Part shown: positions 8,780 through 17,459 of the stretch, piece after piece
Position numbering within the stretch: the first letter of the stretch is position 1
Layout of the letters: each line of letters opens with the position of its first letter
Source of the DNA: a virus
Virus record (IMG/VR): IMGVR_UViG_3300025326_000073
Coordinates: 1-45,439 of that record
Length of the DNA: 45,439 nt
Reading direction: 5' to 3' (one strand)
Notes under the pieces: model-generated
Seen by the model: only the letters and a program-made list of their open reading frames with translations
Told to the model about the DNA's origin: nothing
Database searches by the model: none
Translations under genes and position numbers: made by a program

Positions 8780-10185
8780 TGGCTGGCCTCTATAGTCACA
8801 CAACTCGCGCGACAGGCACAACCTTGACTGCGAGCATCTACAACACTGACCATCAAAACCACATTGACAATCAAACGCCGCAGATGACGGATGATTACTC
8901 GTCCAATGTGGCCCAGATGCAGTCCACTGTCAATCCAGGGGGTGTTGGCACAGAGTCCTTAGCTACCACGTTGGCCGGCGAAGTAGAACGCCTGCGATAC
9001 GTCATCAAGACGATGCACGGTGGCGCTCAATGGTATCCCGGTGCCGCGTTTGTTTCCGGCACGGCGTTTGACGCCAAGGGAGATTTACTTGCCGGCACAG
9101 CGGCAGATGCTTTCGCGGCGCTCACAGTAGGGGAAAATAACACAACATTGCTTGCTGCCTCCGATGAAACCTCTGGGCTTCGGTGGGGCGTTATAACGCC
9201 TCGCAACTATGTCATCAATGGCACCTTTGCGGTCAACCAAATCGTTACACCAACCACCACGGATAACAGTTACCCAATTGATGGTTGGAGACTACTACTT
9301 GGTGCAGCCAATGCCGCGACCTTTGAACAAGACACTGCGGATGTGCCCACTGGAGCTGGATACGCTGCCAAGTTGATCGTAGGCTCCGGCAACAATAACA
9401 AATTTGGGTTGTTCTGCCCAATTGAAAACAAGGATATGCTTTCGTTGCGGGGAAGCACCTGTGCGCTTCGTGTGGCCCTCAAGGCAACTGCCGGCCTCGT
9501 CGATGGCACCGGCAAAATTCGCATTGGCATTTTGGAATTCACGGGTTCCGCAGATGCCATTTCCGGCGATCCCATTTCAGCTTGGAATGCGGAGGGCACC
9601 AATCCAACGCTCGCAGCTAATTGGGCATTTGCCAATACGCCAGCGGCTATTGCGGTGACAACTGCATGGGTTAATTATTCCGTGACTGCGGTGTCTATTA
9701 GCGCCAGCGCTACCAATGTTGCGGTGTTGATCTGGTCAGATGATACCACCAATACTCAAACTACCGATATCTTGCGCATCGGAGGTTTTGTCACATTGAG
9801 TCGGGGCTCAGCCTATTCAGTAGCTCACATGGCTCCATTCGAGGAGGAATTGCGGCGCTGCCAACGTTACTTCTACAAGACATTCCCACAGGCGACGGCC
9901 CCTGCTCAGAATGCAGGACTTGACGGCGCAGGTTACGGCATTCGCGGGGATGCTGATGGGCGCATTCAAATCTGGTATCCGGTCACGATGCGCGTCGCTC
10001 CAACCGTTACGCTTTACAATCCAAGCAATACCAACGCACTCGCGCGCAATGTCAGCACGCCAGGGGATTTTTCCACTTCTAGCGCAGTCAGTCCATTGGG
10101 CGATAATGGAGTGTGCGTGCTATTTACCGGTGGCGCAACAGGAGATGCCGGCGCTATTCATATCTCAGCGGATGCCCGACTATGA
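8779..10185 (+). CDS. Tail fibre/receptor-binding protein, 468 aa
   Basis: The N-terminus (residues 1-85) carries the YSHTTRATGTTLTASIYN and HQNHIDNQTPQMTDDYS pattern common to phage fibre anchors, and a collagen-like or coiled region is absent. The middle (about 135-350) is a jelly-roll-like carbohydrate-binding domain (GTFAVNQ, YPIDGWRLLLG). The C-terminal module starts at EEELRRCQRYFYKTF, a conserved sequence at the base of many fibre tips. It probably binds the host surface. The stop overlaps the start of the next gene (ATGA). Confidence 0.82.
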   Translation: MAGLYSHTTRATGTTLTASIYNTDHQNHIDNQTPQMTDDYSSNVAQMQSTVNPGGVGTESLATTLAGEVERLRYVIKTMHGGAQWYPGAAFVSGTAFDAKGDLLAGTAADAFAALTVGENNTTLLAASDETSGLRWGVITPRNYVINGTFAVNQIVTPTTTDNSYPIDGWRLLLGAANAATFEQDTADVPTGAGYAAKLIVGSGNNNKFGLFCPIENKDMLSLRGSTCALRVALKATAGLVDGTGKIRIGILEFTGSADAISGDPISAWNAEGTNPTLAANWAFANTPAAIAVTTAWVNYSVTAVSISASATNVAVLIWSDDTTNTQTTDILRIGGFVTLSRGSAYSVAHMAPFEEELRRCQRYFYKTFPQATAPAQNAGLDGAGYGIRGDADGRIQIWYPVTMRVAPTVTLYNPSNTNALARNVSTPGDFSTSSAVSPLGDNGVCVLFTGGATGDAGAIHISADARL

Positions 10186-10535
10186 CCCCCCGCACTCGCC
10201 AAGTTGTAATGGGCAGCCTCTTCTGGGTGGTGTTTGCATTACCGGCTATCTTAGCCATTGCTTTGCAGCCTCTCGGCATTTTGCTTTACGCTCTCGGCAA
10301 TGACAACATGCGCGCATGGGTATATCGCACGGGCCGCGCTCTTGACCAATTCAATAACGCAGCCTGGTTTGGCGGGCATGCACAAGAGACCATCAGTTCG
10401 CACACTGGCCGATATCTTCGATATGGTGGAAAGTTGCCATGGCGGTTCCGGTTTGTGCATTGGCTCACCAATTGGTTCGAGACAGATCATGTCGTGAAAG
10501 CTATCGAACCAATGTTTCGTGACACATCTTTGTGA
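10182..10535 (+). CDS. Small membrane protein of the lysis region, 117 aa
   Basis: ATG 10182 (ATGA overlap) is preferred to an upstream in-frame start that would lie inside the fibre gene. Residues 9-35 form a long transmembrane helix (WVVFALPAILAIALQPLGILLYAL). The soluble part contains AWFGGHAQETISSHTGRY and then PWRFRFVHWLTNWFETDH, a pattern shared by small phage proteins often found beside holins. Inner-membrane location and a lysis-accessory role are inferred. Confidence 0.72.
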   Translation: MTPRTRQVVMGSLFWVVFALPAILAIALQPLGILLYALGNDNMRAWVYRTGRALDQFNNAAWFGGHAQETISSHTGRYLRYGGKLPWRFRFVHWLTNWFETDHVVKAIEPMFRDTSL

Positions 10536-10552
10536 CGTGCAGAGGCTGAAAC

Positions 10553-10780
10553 ATGGATAGCGTCTTTTCCTTCGTGGCGCAGTTGTTTGGGCGAGTTGAC
10601 AACGTAGCTATCCTCGTTCTGATTGTGTTTGTGACGTTGCTTGCCTGGGCGCATGTGGTATGGCGCAAGGAAGAACGCGAGGACCGCCGGCAGCTTTTGG
10701 ACTTGATTTCCAAAAATACTGAGGCCCTCAACGGAGTCAAACTCGCCCTTACGCTTCTCATTGGAAGGCCACTGCCATGA
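10553..10780 (+). CDS. Holin- or i-spanin-like membrane protein, 75 aa
   Basis: One transmembrane helix (about residues 18-38, VAILVLIVFVTLLAWAHVVW) is followed by a charged, probably coiled-coil region (RKEEREDRRQLLDLISKN). This topology matches class III holins or i-spanins. A GAGG ribosome-binding site precedes ATG 10553. It lies in a lysis cluster with the three-TM holin; it cannot be decided which lysis role it has. Confidence 0.65.
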   Translation: MDSVFSFVAQLFGRVDNVAILVLIVFVTLLAWAHVVWRKEEREDRRQLLDLISKNTEALNGVKLALTLLIGRPLP

Positions 10781-10956
10781 CCTTCAATCAACACTTGTTG
10801 CGTGCGCTATTCCCAAACCGCGAACGAGAGCGCATGGAAATGCGGCACAGCGTCGCCAAAGCCTCTGCCCATGCGGAGGATTTATCCCGAACCATTCTCA
10901 AACTTTTGAAGCGGATGACAAATGATACCCCTTCCAATTCTCGGCCCTATATTTAG
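10777..10956 (+). CDS. Small basic protein of the lysis cluster, 59 aa
   Basis: ATG 10777 overlaps the upstream stop (ATGA) and the frame runs to TAG 10954-10956, overlapping the next gene by 35 bases. The product is basic and helical (LFPNRERERMEMRHSVAKAS, ILKLLKRM), with no transmembrane segment. The overlap pattern supports expression. It may be a regulatory or spanin-like partner of the flanking membrane genes; function unknown. Confidence 0.55.
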   Translation: MTFNQHLLRALFPNRERERMEMRHSVAKASAHAEDLSRTILKLLKRMTNDTPSNSRPYI

Positions 10957-11338
10957 CATCATCGGCACGGTAATCGACCGTGTAATCCCCGACAAGGCCG
11001 CGGCCGAACGCGCTAAGTTGGAATTCGCGGCGGTATCCCAGGCTCAAGAATTCCAACTCGTCCTCAAGCAAATCGAGACGAATCTCGAAGAGGCCAAATC
11101 CCCCAATTGGTTCGTGGCGGGCTGGCGTCCGGCAGTTGGCTGGACTTGTGCGTTTGGGCTCGCCTATGTAGCAGTCATTGAACCGCTTGCGCGATTCTTC
11201 GCCTCTGTGGTGTTTGGCTACGAAGGGGAGTTTCCAGTAATCGACACGACTCTCACCATGCAAGTTTTGCTCGGCCTTCTCGGACTTGCCGGCATGCGGT
11301 CCTTTGAGAAGTTCAAAGAGGTTGAAGGAAGTCATTGA
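10922..11338 (+). CDS. Holin, GTA-type three-transmembrane family, 138 aa
   Basis: The sequence matches the 'holin of 3TMs, for gene-transfer release' family: an N-terminal hydrophobic helix (PLPILGPIFSIIGTVIDRVI), a charged segment DKAAAERAKLEF, the family hallmark FVAGWRPAVGWTCAFGLAYV, then a third helix (VLLGLLGLAGMRSFEKF). Holins permeabilise the inner membrane at the end of infection. The cognate peptidase is probably the M15 protein at 23416-23841, on the other strand. TGATG overlap links it to the next gene. Confidence 0.85.
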   Translation: MIPLPILGPIFSIIGTVIDRVIPDKAAAERAKLEFAAVSQAQEFQLVLKQIETNLEEAKSPNWFVAGWRPAVGWTCAFGLAYVAVIEPLARFFASVVFGYEGEFPVIDTTLTMQVLLGLLGLAGMRSFEKFKEVEGSH

Positions 11339-11733
11339 TGAAACCCCGCGATACGCTGTATCGATTGGCCCGCTCAGGTGGCGAATTCAACAAACTCTAC
11401 GCCATGGTGCGGCGCAGTCGTTATCCAATGCAAAAACTTGAATGGCCGGTGGTGGTGGCAGTCCGGGACGGCGATATAATCGGCTTCATAGCCACGCATC
11501 CGCGAAACGATGCTATCGTCGCCGGCCCCCTTCTACTCAAGGATGAACGCAATCCATTTGTATTCATGCGATTGGTGCAGGCATATGAAAATGTGTTACA
11601 GTGTGCTGGAGTTAAGTCCTATTTATTCAATGTGGAGAAAAGCAACTTTTCATATATCCACAGTGTCCAAGCCGTAGGGGTTCCTCTAATCGCTGAGGAC
11701 GATAACACAATGCTGTTCAAGAGAGAGTTGTGA
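11338..11733 (+). CDS. Putative GNAT-like acyltransferase-fold protein, 131 aa
   Basis: The order of segments (strand VVVAVRDGDIIGFIATHP, helix with RNPFVFMRLVQAYENVL, then strand and SNFSYIHSVQAVG) resembles a small GNAT fold. A comparable acetyltransferase-like protein lies before internal-core genes in T7-like phages, and this gene likewise precedes the ejection proteins. No clear acetyl-CoA loop (R/QxxGxG/A) is seen, so activity is doubtful. Confidence 0.55.
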   Translation: MKPRDTLYRLARSGGEFNKLYAMVRRSRYPMQKLEWPVVVAVRDGDIIGFIATHPRNDAIVAGPLLLKDERNPFVFMRLVQAYENVLQCAGVKSYLFNVEKSNFSYIHSVQAVGVPLIAEDDNTMLFKREL

Positions 11734-11734
11734 C

Positions 11735-12514
11735 ATGGGTGGTGGTGGCGGAGTAACTGTTCCAGGGCCGAGCCCCGAAGAACGAGCATTACAAGCAGAG
11801 CAAGCATCGCTTTTGCGTGAGCAGCGTGATATGCTGTCTCGGCAGATCAGGGAAACCAATCTTCTCGCCCCCATGCTGTTCGAGCAGGCGGGCCTACGCG
11901 CCGTGCGAGATGCCAATGGAGAGATCACCAGCCTCGAACGCATGCCGCTTGAGGAAATGTCTCCTGAGACCCGCCAGGCCGCGGAAATCCAAGACCTGTT
12001 CAGCAAACGCTCGCTTGCCGCCCTCAAGGGTGAGCTTCCCGTCGATCCTGGTCTCCTACGTCGTTTAAACGAGGAAGAAACCACCCTCGGCGAAGCCCTT
12101 CGCAAGGAAATGGGCACAGGCTGGCGCACGTCGTCTCCCGGTATCCAAGCCACCGAAGAGTTCGCTCGCCGTAAATCCGACATCCTAGAAAGTGCTCGCC
12201 GGGGCGATCTAACCCTTGCGGAGCAACTTGGCCAGGCCCGTGAAGCCTCTATTCTCGCTCGGCCGTTCAGCGAGATTGGGGCGACACTGGCTCCATCCCA
12301 ACGATTCGCCAATCCATTCGCCAATGCCTCTGCGACTGGGGCGGGCTATTCTAGCGCTCTATCCCAATACGCCCAGGACCGCAACATGCAGTTGCAGGCG
12401 GCTATCGCCAATTCACAAGCACGGTCATCCAGTGCGGCCGGGTTTGGTAAGTTTGCCGGCGCAGCCCTTGGATCAGTATTCGGTGGTCCGGTCAAACCTT
12501 GGATTTTTGGGTAA
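11735..12514 (+). CDS. Putative internal virion/DNA-ejection protein, 259 aa
   Basis: The protein starts with a Gly run (MGGGGGVTVPGPSPEE), then long charged amphipathic helices (residues 20-180) and ends with an Ala/Gly/Ser-rich, weakly hydrophobic tail (FGKFAGAALGSVFGG). This plan is common in the smallest of the three ejection proteins of podoviruses. Its place directly before two larger helical proteins at the end of the late operon supports this. Sequence-level homology cannot be judged here. Confidence 0.65.
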   Translation: MGGGGGVTVPGPSPEERALQAEQASLLREQRDMLSRQIRETNLLAPMLFEQAGLRAVRDANGEITSLERMPLEEMSPETRQAAEIQDLFSKRSLAALKGELPVDPGLLRRLNEEETTLGEALRKEMGTGWRTSSPGIQATEEFARRKSDILESARRGDLTLAEQLGQAREASILARPFSEIGATLAPSQRFANPFANASATGAGYSSALSQYAQDRNMQLQAAIANSQARSSSAAGFGKFAGAALGSVFGGPVKPWIFG

Positions 12515-12520
12515 CAGGCA

Positions 12521-14227
12521 ATGGCAGACTTCGGTAGTTTTTTTGGTGGAGTAGCCCAGGGTTGGCAGGCCCAAGAGCAACTCAATATCTCCCGCGAGGA
12601 GTTGGAAGTCAAACGCCAGCAGCAAAAGGCCACAGCCAAGGATGTCGAGCACAAAAAACGCATGGAATCCCTTGAAATCCAAGGCAAATTCCGTGCATTT
12701 TCCGATGCCATCGTGCAAGAACCCAACCCCAATCGTAAAGCTCTGATGACTTCGGCGTATCAAAAAGCCTACGAGCAAGTCGTGGGGAAAAAGATGCCGG
12801 CGTTGCTGCTCAATGTTTTGAAGGCCGATCCTGCAACTGCGAGAAGCCTCTTGGATGCCACTGCCAAGCAGGGCATGACCATGGAGGACTTGAATGCGCT
12901 AGCGGAGAACCCCCTTGCCGCTCTCGATGCCCTTGTGTCGTTCAGCAAAGTTTCGCAGGAGGAGGCCGGTCGCAGATTTGCCGGGGGTGAGCCCACCACA
13001 ACGCCACTAGCACCGTCACCCAATGTGCAAGGCACCCCGTTATCCGCTGGCGGGGCTCCAACAGCCCCCATCGACCCACAAGTTGCCCGCGCCACTGACA
13101 TTCGTAACCGTATTGTGGAGGTTCGCCGAAATCGTGAAGGCGTAATGCAGAATACCCGAGAACCACGGGCCTTGACTGCCCAGGTGAAAGGGATTGATGA
13201 TGAACTGTCCCGGTTGGAAGATGAACTGCGGGAGATAACAACCAAACAAGGTGTCACAATTGCGGCGGAGAAACGCCAAACCACGGCGGAGATCGCCCGT
13301 GAAGGCCGGCAACCCGTGCCGGAAGAAGCCTTGCTGCAAGCCCGGCGCGCATTGATAAATCGTGGCTTTAACGAGACCGCGGCCAATGCTATCTTTCCGC
13401 CTGCTATGAAGCGGCTGGATTTCGACGAGGTTTCCAAACGCTTTGGAGCCGGGGCACTTGGGAGTGAAGCCTCGCCCGCAGTTCCAAGTCCCGCAGCCCC
13501 GCAAGCCCCCTCACAGCCAGTCCCAAGTCCTCGCCCCGGTGTATCCTCCACATTCCCGGAAGTGCGCGCGGTAGCCCAACTGGAAGCCGAAACGGATGCT
13601 GCAAAACGCCGATCCCTTGCTGACGCCGCTATCAAGTCTGGGTATAAGTCCTTCGATGAAATCAAAGAACTCGGTATAAGCGCTCGCCGCACAATGGGAT
13701 TGCTGCAACCCTTGGCCGCAGCAGCTCAGACAGTGGGCACCACTGGTAATTTCGTAACTCCTCTTAAGGACGTGATAGCGGACGTGGCAGGGGTGTTTGG
13801 CTCAACCAATCTCAGAGGCAAACAGGAACGCGAACTCATTACCGGCCTTGGCACGCGGTTGGCAATGGAAATTACAACTCTGCAAAAAGGCCAGCAATCT
13901 GATAAGGAATTAGCGTTGGCTTTGATTTCCGTCCCCGGAGCCAAGCTGACCCCACAAGGACTTGCCGTAATGGTCTATGTGGCTAATGAAATGGCCCAAA
14001 AGGCCCACTCATACGATTTGGAAGCAAAACGCTGGATGGCGGAACGCCAAGCCGAAGGCAAAGAATTTGACGCACCGGATCGCCAAGGCCGCTCGTTTCA
14101 AGAAGTATTCGACGCCAACATGGCTTTCTACACTGAAAAAAACGGCACGATGGCAGAACGCACCAGCAAAGCCTTCAAAATTGATCACAAAGCCTTGCTC
14201 AAAGGCATCGTCAAGGCATCCCAGTAA
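12521..14227 (+). CDS. Putative internal virion/DNA-ejection protein, 568 aa
   Basis: The N-terminus (FGSFFGGVAQGWQAQEQ) opens into a long Gln/Glu/Lys-rich helix, followed by helical segments and a Pro/Ala-rich linker (around residues 300-345, with SPAAPQAPSQPVPSP). The C-terminal third is helical (VYVANEMAQKAHSYDLEAKR). It probably enters the cell with the DNA and helps form the trans-envelope channel. No transglycosylase motif is evident. The stop overlaps the next start (TAATG). Confidence 0.65.
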   Translation: MADFGSFFGGVAQGWQAQEQLNISREELEVKRQQQKATAKDVEHKKRMESLEIQGKFRAFSDAIVQEPNPNRKALMTSAYQKAYEQVVGKKMPALLLNVLKADPATARSLLDATAKQGMTMEDLNALAENPLAALDALVSFSKVSQEEAGRRFAGGEPTTTPLAPSPNVQGTPLSAGGAPTAPIDPQVARATDIRNRIVEVRRNREGVMQNTREPRALTAQVKGIDDELSRLEDELREITTKQGVTIAAEKRQTTAEIAREGRQPVPEEALLQARRALINRGFNETAANAIFPPAMKRLDFDEVSKRFGAGALGSEASPAVPSPAAPQAPSQPVPSPRPGVSSTFPEVRAVAQLEAETDAAKRRSLADAAIKSGYKSFDEIKELGISARRTMGLLQPLAAAAQTVGTTGNFVTPLKDVIADVAGVFGSTNLRGKQERELITGLGTRLAMEITTLQKGQQSDKELALALISVPGAKLTPQGLAVMVYVANEMAQKAHSYDLEAKRWMAERQAEGKEFDAPDRQGRSFQEVFDANMAFYTEKNGTMAERTSKAFKIDHKALLKGIVKASQ

Positions 14228-16065
14228 TGCCCTTCACCCCTCGCACCGAAACCGTGATTGAGGAGGGTTTCGTAAATCAAACCCGTGACAATATTGAACT
14301 GTTACGGAAGGAGCTTGCATCGCGGCAAGACCCACGGCAACGCAAAATTCTGCAAGCAGAGCTAGACTCCGAGTTGAAGAAATTAAAAAGCGGCGGGGAT
14401 GATAGACGCATTCCTCTCGGGCTTGAAAGTCGCCTAAGTGGCGCGACCCCGGAAGATCGCCGCATGCCGTTAGGTATGGAGCCTTCCACACTTCCCGACG
14501 TTCCCGCCCCTCCCCCGCAGTTTCGTGGCAGCAAACCCCCAACTGGCTTTGCTGAGACCCCAGGTGGAGCCCCAACCGGCCTTGTGCGAGAGCCTGTGTT
14601 GCCGGCAACAGCGCATCCTCCAATATCCATGCTTGGCTCTCCGCAAACAATGCGGACACTTGTAGAAGGCGCAGGAACCGTTCTGGGCGGTGCTGCTGGT
14701 TCATTGCTTAGTCCGGGTGCTGGCACATTGGCAGGGGAAGCCTTGGGTTCGATGGCGGGCAGCAAACTGTCAGAACTATTCCATCCCACTCCTGACCCTA
14801 ATGCAACCATGCTGGAAACCGGCGTGTGGACCCTTGGGGGCGGCCTGGTCGCCAGAGGGGTCATCGGCCTCGGCCGCAAACTCATTGGCAAACCATCAGT
14901 CGCGGGGCTAGAACTTCAAAAGTTCATGGAGTCCACGGGTCAAATACCACCACTCGGCGCAGTGTGGAATGATTCTGCGGTAGTGAACGCCATCTCGGCC
15001 ATGAGCAAGGCGGATTCAGTATTCGGGAAACGAATGGAAGGAATTCTTGAACGATCCGCCGGGACAATTGACAATTCCGTGCGGATGTCCATTATGGATT
15101 ACATCCGGTCGTATGGAGTCGCCAAAGCCGCGTTCAAGCAAACGGATAACGTGCTTAAGCAAACCGTAAACGAATCTCGTGTAGTGCCCATCGACCTCAA
15201 AACTCTCGATGTCGCCAAAGCCACGTTAAAAGAATACCGTAGCACCGGCACCCTTGGTGAATTGGACAATACTCTGGTCGAAACCTTGACCGCCATAGAC
15301 GCCGCAGTGTCGGCTGGAACTCCTATAAAACAATTCAAACTCAGTTTCAGTGAATCTGAAGCCTTGCGCAATCTACTAAACACACAGTCGAAAGCCTTGC
15401 ACGTGCGAGAAACTGGAGGTCTGCATCCTGCTCTCGGGCCAGAATCCCCCTCGGCGCTTGTGCGAAAATCCGCCACTCGGGTTTCAGAAGCCATCGACAA
15501 CACCATCACAGCCCTGGAAAAGAAAGGCACTCTTCCCGCCGGCCACATGGCCAATTTAAAGGAAGCCCGTGGACTCTGGAAAACTTGGCTATCGGGGGAA
15601 GCCATCATTGATGAGTTGGCAGTGCCGCTTGAAACCGGCAAACAGATGCGGCAGCATCTCACGTCGAACCAGTTGAAGAACGCCTTGACGAATCTGAATA
15701 CCCGCAATGTCAAACTGGGCTATGAATTGGTAGATCAGAAGATGCTTAACGGCATGGCAAGTTTTGCCCGCATGCTTGAAACACTTGAAAAGGCCGGCAA
15801 GACCTCCGCCTTTCAATACAGCGTGCGCGCCGGGCAGGCAATGGCTATCACTGCATCCTTCACTGGTGGGGCCTCCCCGCAGATGATGGCTATCGCCCTG
15901 ACGCCGACTGGAATGGCCCGTGCCTTCTCCGATCCGGCCTTCATCAAATTCATGTTGGAAGGGGCCAAGCTAGCTCCCGGCAGTGCGGAAGCGATCCGAG
16001 CATTTCGCCGTCTTGGAGTTATCGCTACCAAGGAAGGCTACGGCGTTACCGAACGGGAAATCTAG
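14227..16065 (+). CDS. Putative internal virion/DNA-ejection protein, 612 aa
   Basis: The N-terminal 100 residues are charged and Pro-rich (DVPAPPPQFRG), followed by an Ala/Gly-rich hydrophobic stretch at about residues 140-220 (GTVLGGAAGSLLSPGAGTLA, GGLVARGVIGLG) that could insert into a membrane, and then a long alpha-helical body. It is the last gene of the late block. Its stop overlaps the stop of the convergent early block by four bases, with no terminator between. The ejection role is inferred from architecture and gene order. Confidence 0.65.
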   Translation: MPFTPRTETVIEEGFVNQTRDNIELLRKELASRQDPRQRKILQAELDSELKKLKSGGDDRRIPLGLESRLSGATPEDRRMPLGMEPSTLPDVPAPPPQFRGSKPPTGFAETPGGAPTGLVREPVLPATAHPPISMLGSPQTMRTLVEGAGTVLGGAAGSLLSPGAGTLAGEALGSMAGSKLSELFHPTPDPNATMLETGVWTLGGGLVARGVIGLGRKLIGKPSVAGLELQKFMESTGQIPPLGAVWNDSAVVNAISAMSKADSVFGKRMEGILERSAGTIDNSVRMSIMDYIRSYGVAKAAFKQTDNVLKQTVNESRVVPIDLKTLDVAKATLKEYRSTGTLGELDNTLVETLTAIDAAVSAGTPIKQFKLSFSESEALRNLLNTQSKALHVRETGGLHPALGPESPSALVRKSATRVSEAIDNTITALEKKGTLPAGHMANLKEARGLWKTWLSGEAIIDELAVPLETGKQMRQHLTSNQLKNALTNLNTRNVKLGYELVDQKMLNGMASFARMLETLEKAGKTSAFQYSVRAGQAMAITASFTGGASPQMMAIALTPTGMARAFSDPAFIKFMLEGAKLAPGSAEAIRAFRRLGVIATKEGYGVTEREI

Positions 16066-16796
16066 ACAAACCGTTGCAGTTTCTTTTGCGTCACGGTGCG
16101 AGTGTCCCGGAACCAATGGCCACATCCGTTGCATTGATACCGAGGGTATTTATAAAGACGCAGCACTCTGTAACCGTGCCTGGTATAATGATGACCACCA
16201 CATTGCGGGCATACCACGGTTTCATCATGGGCTCCATGGCTTGGATGACCTGGTATCCACGGCAACATCTTTTCATATAGCCGTTCCAGTCCGTGCACGT
16301 CCCCAATGTTGTATTCCTTCATCAAGTCCCATGCAGCCTTGTCACCTGCCATGCATTGCACCCACATTTCAAATCCAGTATGCCGCACCTTTTGACCAAG
16401 TTTGAGGGTCTGCAATACGTAATCCAATTTGTTGCTTGGGAACCGAAACTGAGAACGAACCGCGGATAGCAAATCTACCTGCTTGTAGGGCGCGGGAGGT
16501 GTGAAGCCGTGAGTGATAAACTCTTTGTTGAGGGTGGGGATGTCAAAAGACTTCCCGTTGTAATGCACAACTACGTCGGCCTGATTGAGCATAGTGTGAA
16601 TGCGTTGCAACATGCGACGTGGCCGCTCCGTGTGGATGGAGGACCACTGCACCTGGGATTTCTTGTGCCACTTAGCGGCCCAACACAGCACATATCCATT
16701 ATTGACAATGCGTGCCGTGGGGATGTTTTCCTTCCACAGTCCCCACACATAGGCTAGGTTGGGGGCGGTCTCGATGTCGAGCAGCAAAATCTTCAT
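16062..16796 (-). CDS. DEDD-family (RNase H-like) exonuclease with C-terminal zinc ribbon, 244 aa
   Basis: The start MKILLLDIETAPN has the DxE of exonuclease motif I (D7, E9). VVVHYNGKSFDIP gives motif II (N and D), and EYNIGDVHGLERLYE gives motif III (D), so this is a YprB/DnaQ-like 3'-5' exonuclease fold. The C-terminus (about 190-235) is a zinc ribbon with CPQCGGHHYTRHG and CNGCGHWF, which resembles DNA-contacting ribbons of transposases and helicase loaders. It is the last gene of the early transcript. A role in DNA processing, repair or host DNA breakdown is inferred. Confidence 0.82.
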   Translation of the reverse strand: MKILLLDIETAPNLAYVWGLWKENIPTARIVNNGYVLCWAAKWHKKSQVQWSSIHTERPRRMLQRIHTMLNQADVVVHYNGKSFDIPTLNKEFITHGFTPPAPYKQVDLLSAVRSQFRFPSNKLDYVLQTLKLGQKVRHTGFEMWVQCMAGDKAAWDLMKEYNIGDVHGLERLYEKMLPWIPGHPSHGAHDETVVCPQCGGHHYTRHGYRVLRLYKYPRYQCNGCGHWFRDTRTVTQKKLQRFV

Positions 16797-16815
16797 TTGC
16801 CCACCTCGCTAGGCA

Positions 16816-17115
16816 CTAAGTTCCCTGGCGCACAAGATAAGTGACAAATTCCGGATTTTCCTTGAACACCGCAAACAATCCACATGCAAGCGCATGGACT
16901 TGTTCTTCCGTCATCTTGAGTTTCAGGCTCTCATCTACCGCGTGGATGACTTCATGTAAAAGCGCATCTCGTTCGATATCCGCATCAAGCCCACTAGTGA
17001 TACGAATAGCCGCATTGTCCATCGTCATCATGCCGTGGGTGTCATCGGCTTCAGTCCATGTCATGTAACGGATAGTGAAAACTTTCCCCAACACTCGAAC
17101 CCGATCTGGGATCAT
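16816..17115 (-). CDS. HExxH putative zinc metallopeptidase, 99 aa
   Basis: ALLHEVIHAVDE (H54, E55, H58) is a zinc-binding HExxH helix, followed by MTEEQVHALACGLFAVFKEN, which could give the third ligand. Small proteins with this layout are frequent in phages and are related to ImmA/IrrE or SprT-type minimal peptidases. The start ATG overlaps the upstream stop (ATGA, 17112-17115). Substrate unknown; removal of a host regulator is one possibility. Confidence 0.78.
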   Translation of the reverse strand: MIPDRVRVLGKVFTIRYMTWTEADDTHGMMTMDNAAIRITSGLDADIERDALLHEVIHAVDESLKLKMTEEQVHALACGLFAVFKENPEFVTYLVRQGT

Positions 17116-17459
17116 TGCTGCCCCTTCGCTTTCAACAACTCATGCAGGTAACCTTGCGCATTGAAGATGAGCGCACAGATGTCCTCTTCAATATCAACTG
17201 CGGCTAAAGGGTCTCGCACACCCCACCCACGATGACGTGTCCACCAATGAATGAAGTGGCGAAAGGCCCCTTTCATGTAGGCGGCCAAAGGTATACCTTT
17301 TTGCCAGTTGTCGCTATCGCGCAACGTCCCATCTGTTTGCTTGCGGTTCTTGTTCATGTATTCCCCAAAGCGTTCGATCACCAAGGGGGATAAAAATCCT
17401 TCGTAGTCCGGCCGATTGGCATCACTGGCTCTGGTTGCGCCGGATTCAAACGAACGCAT
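17112..17459 (-). CDS. dATP/dGTP diphosphohydrolase-like (MazZ/DUF5664) protein, 115 aa
   Basis: The protein begins MRSFESGATRASD and contains YEGFLSPLVIERFGEYM, DNWQKGIPLAAYMKGAFRHF and ICALIFNAQGYLHELL, the signature of the phage dATP/dGTP diphosphohydrolase family, a MazG-like all-helical fold. The reaction in studied members is removal of pyrophosphate from dATP or dGTP. The ATG at 17459 overlaps the upstream stop (TGATG) and is preferred over longer in-frame starts that run through a membrane gene in another frame. In Z-genome phages MazZ works with PurZ and DatZ, but neither is seen here, so a dNTP-pool or signalling role is more likely. Confidence 0.82.
   Translation of the reverse strand: MRSFESGATRASDANRPDYEGFLSPLVIERFGEYMNKNRKQTDGTLRDSDNWQKGIPLAAYMKGAFRHFIHWWTRHRGWGVRDPLAAVDIEEDICALIFNAQGYLHELLKAKGQQ

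Noticed and set aside
17112-17459. 2-aminoadenine (Z) genome
   Set aside because: A MazZ-like gene is present, but no PurZ-like or DatZ-like product could be recognised, and the family is wider than Z phages.
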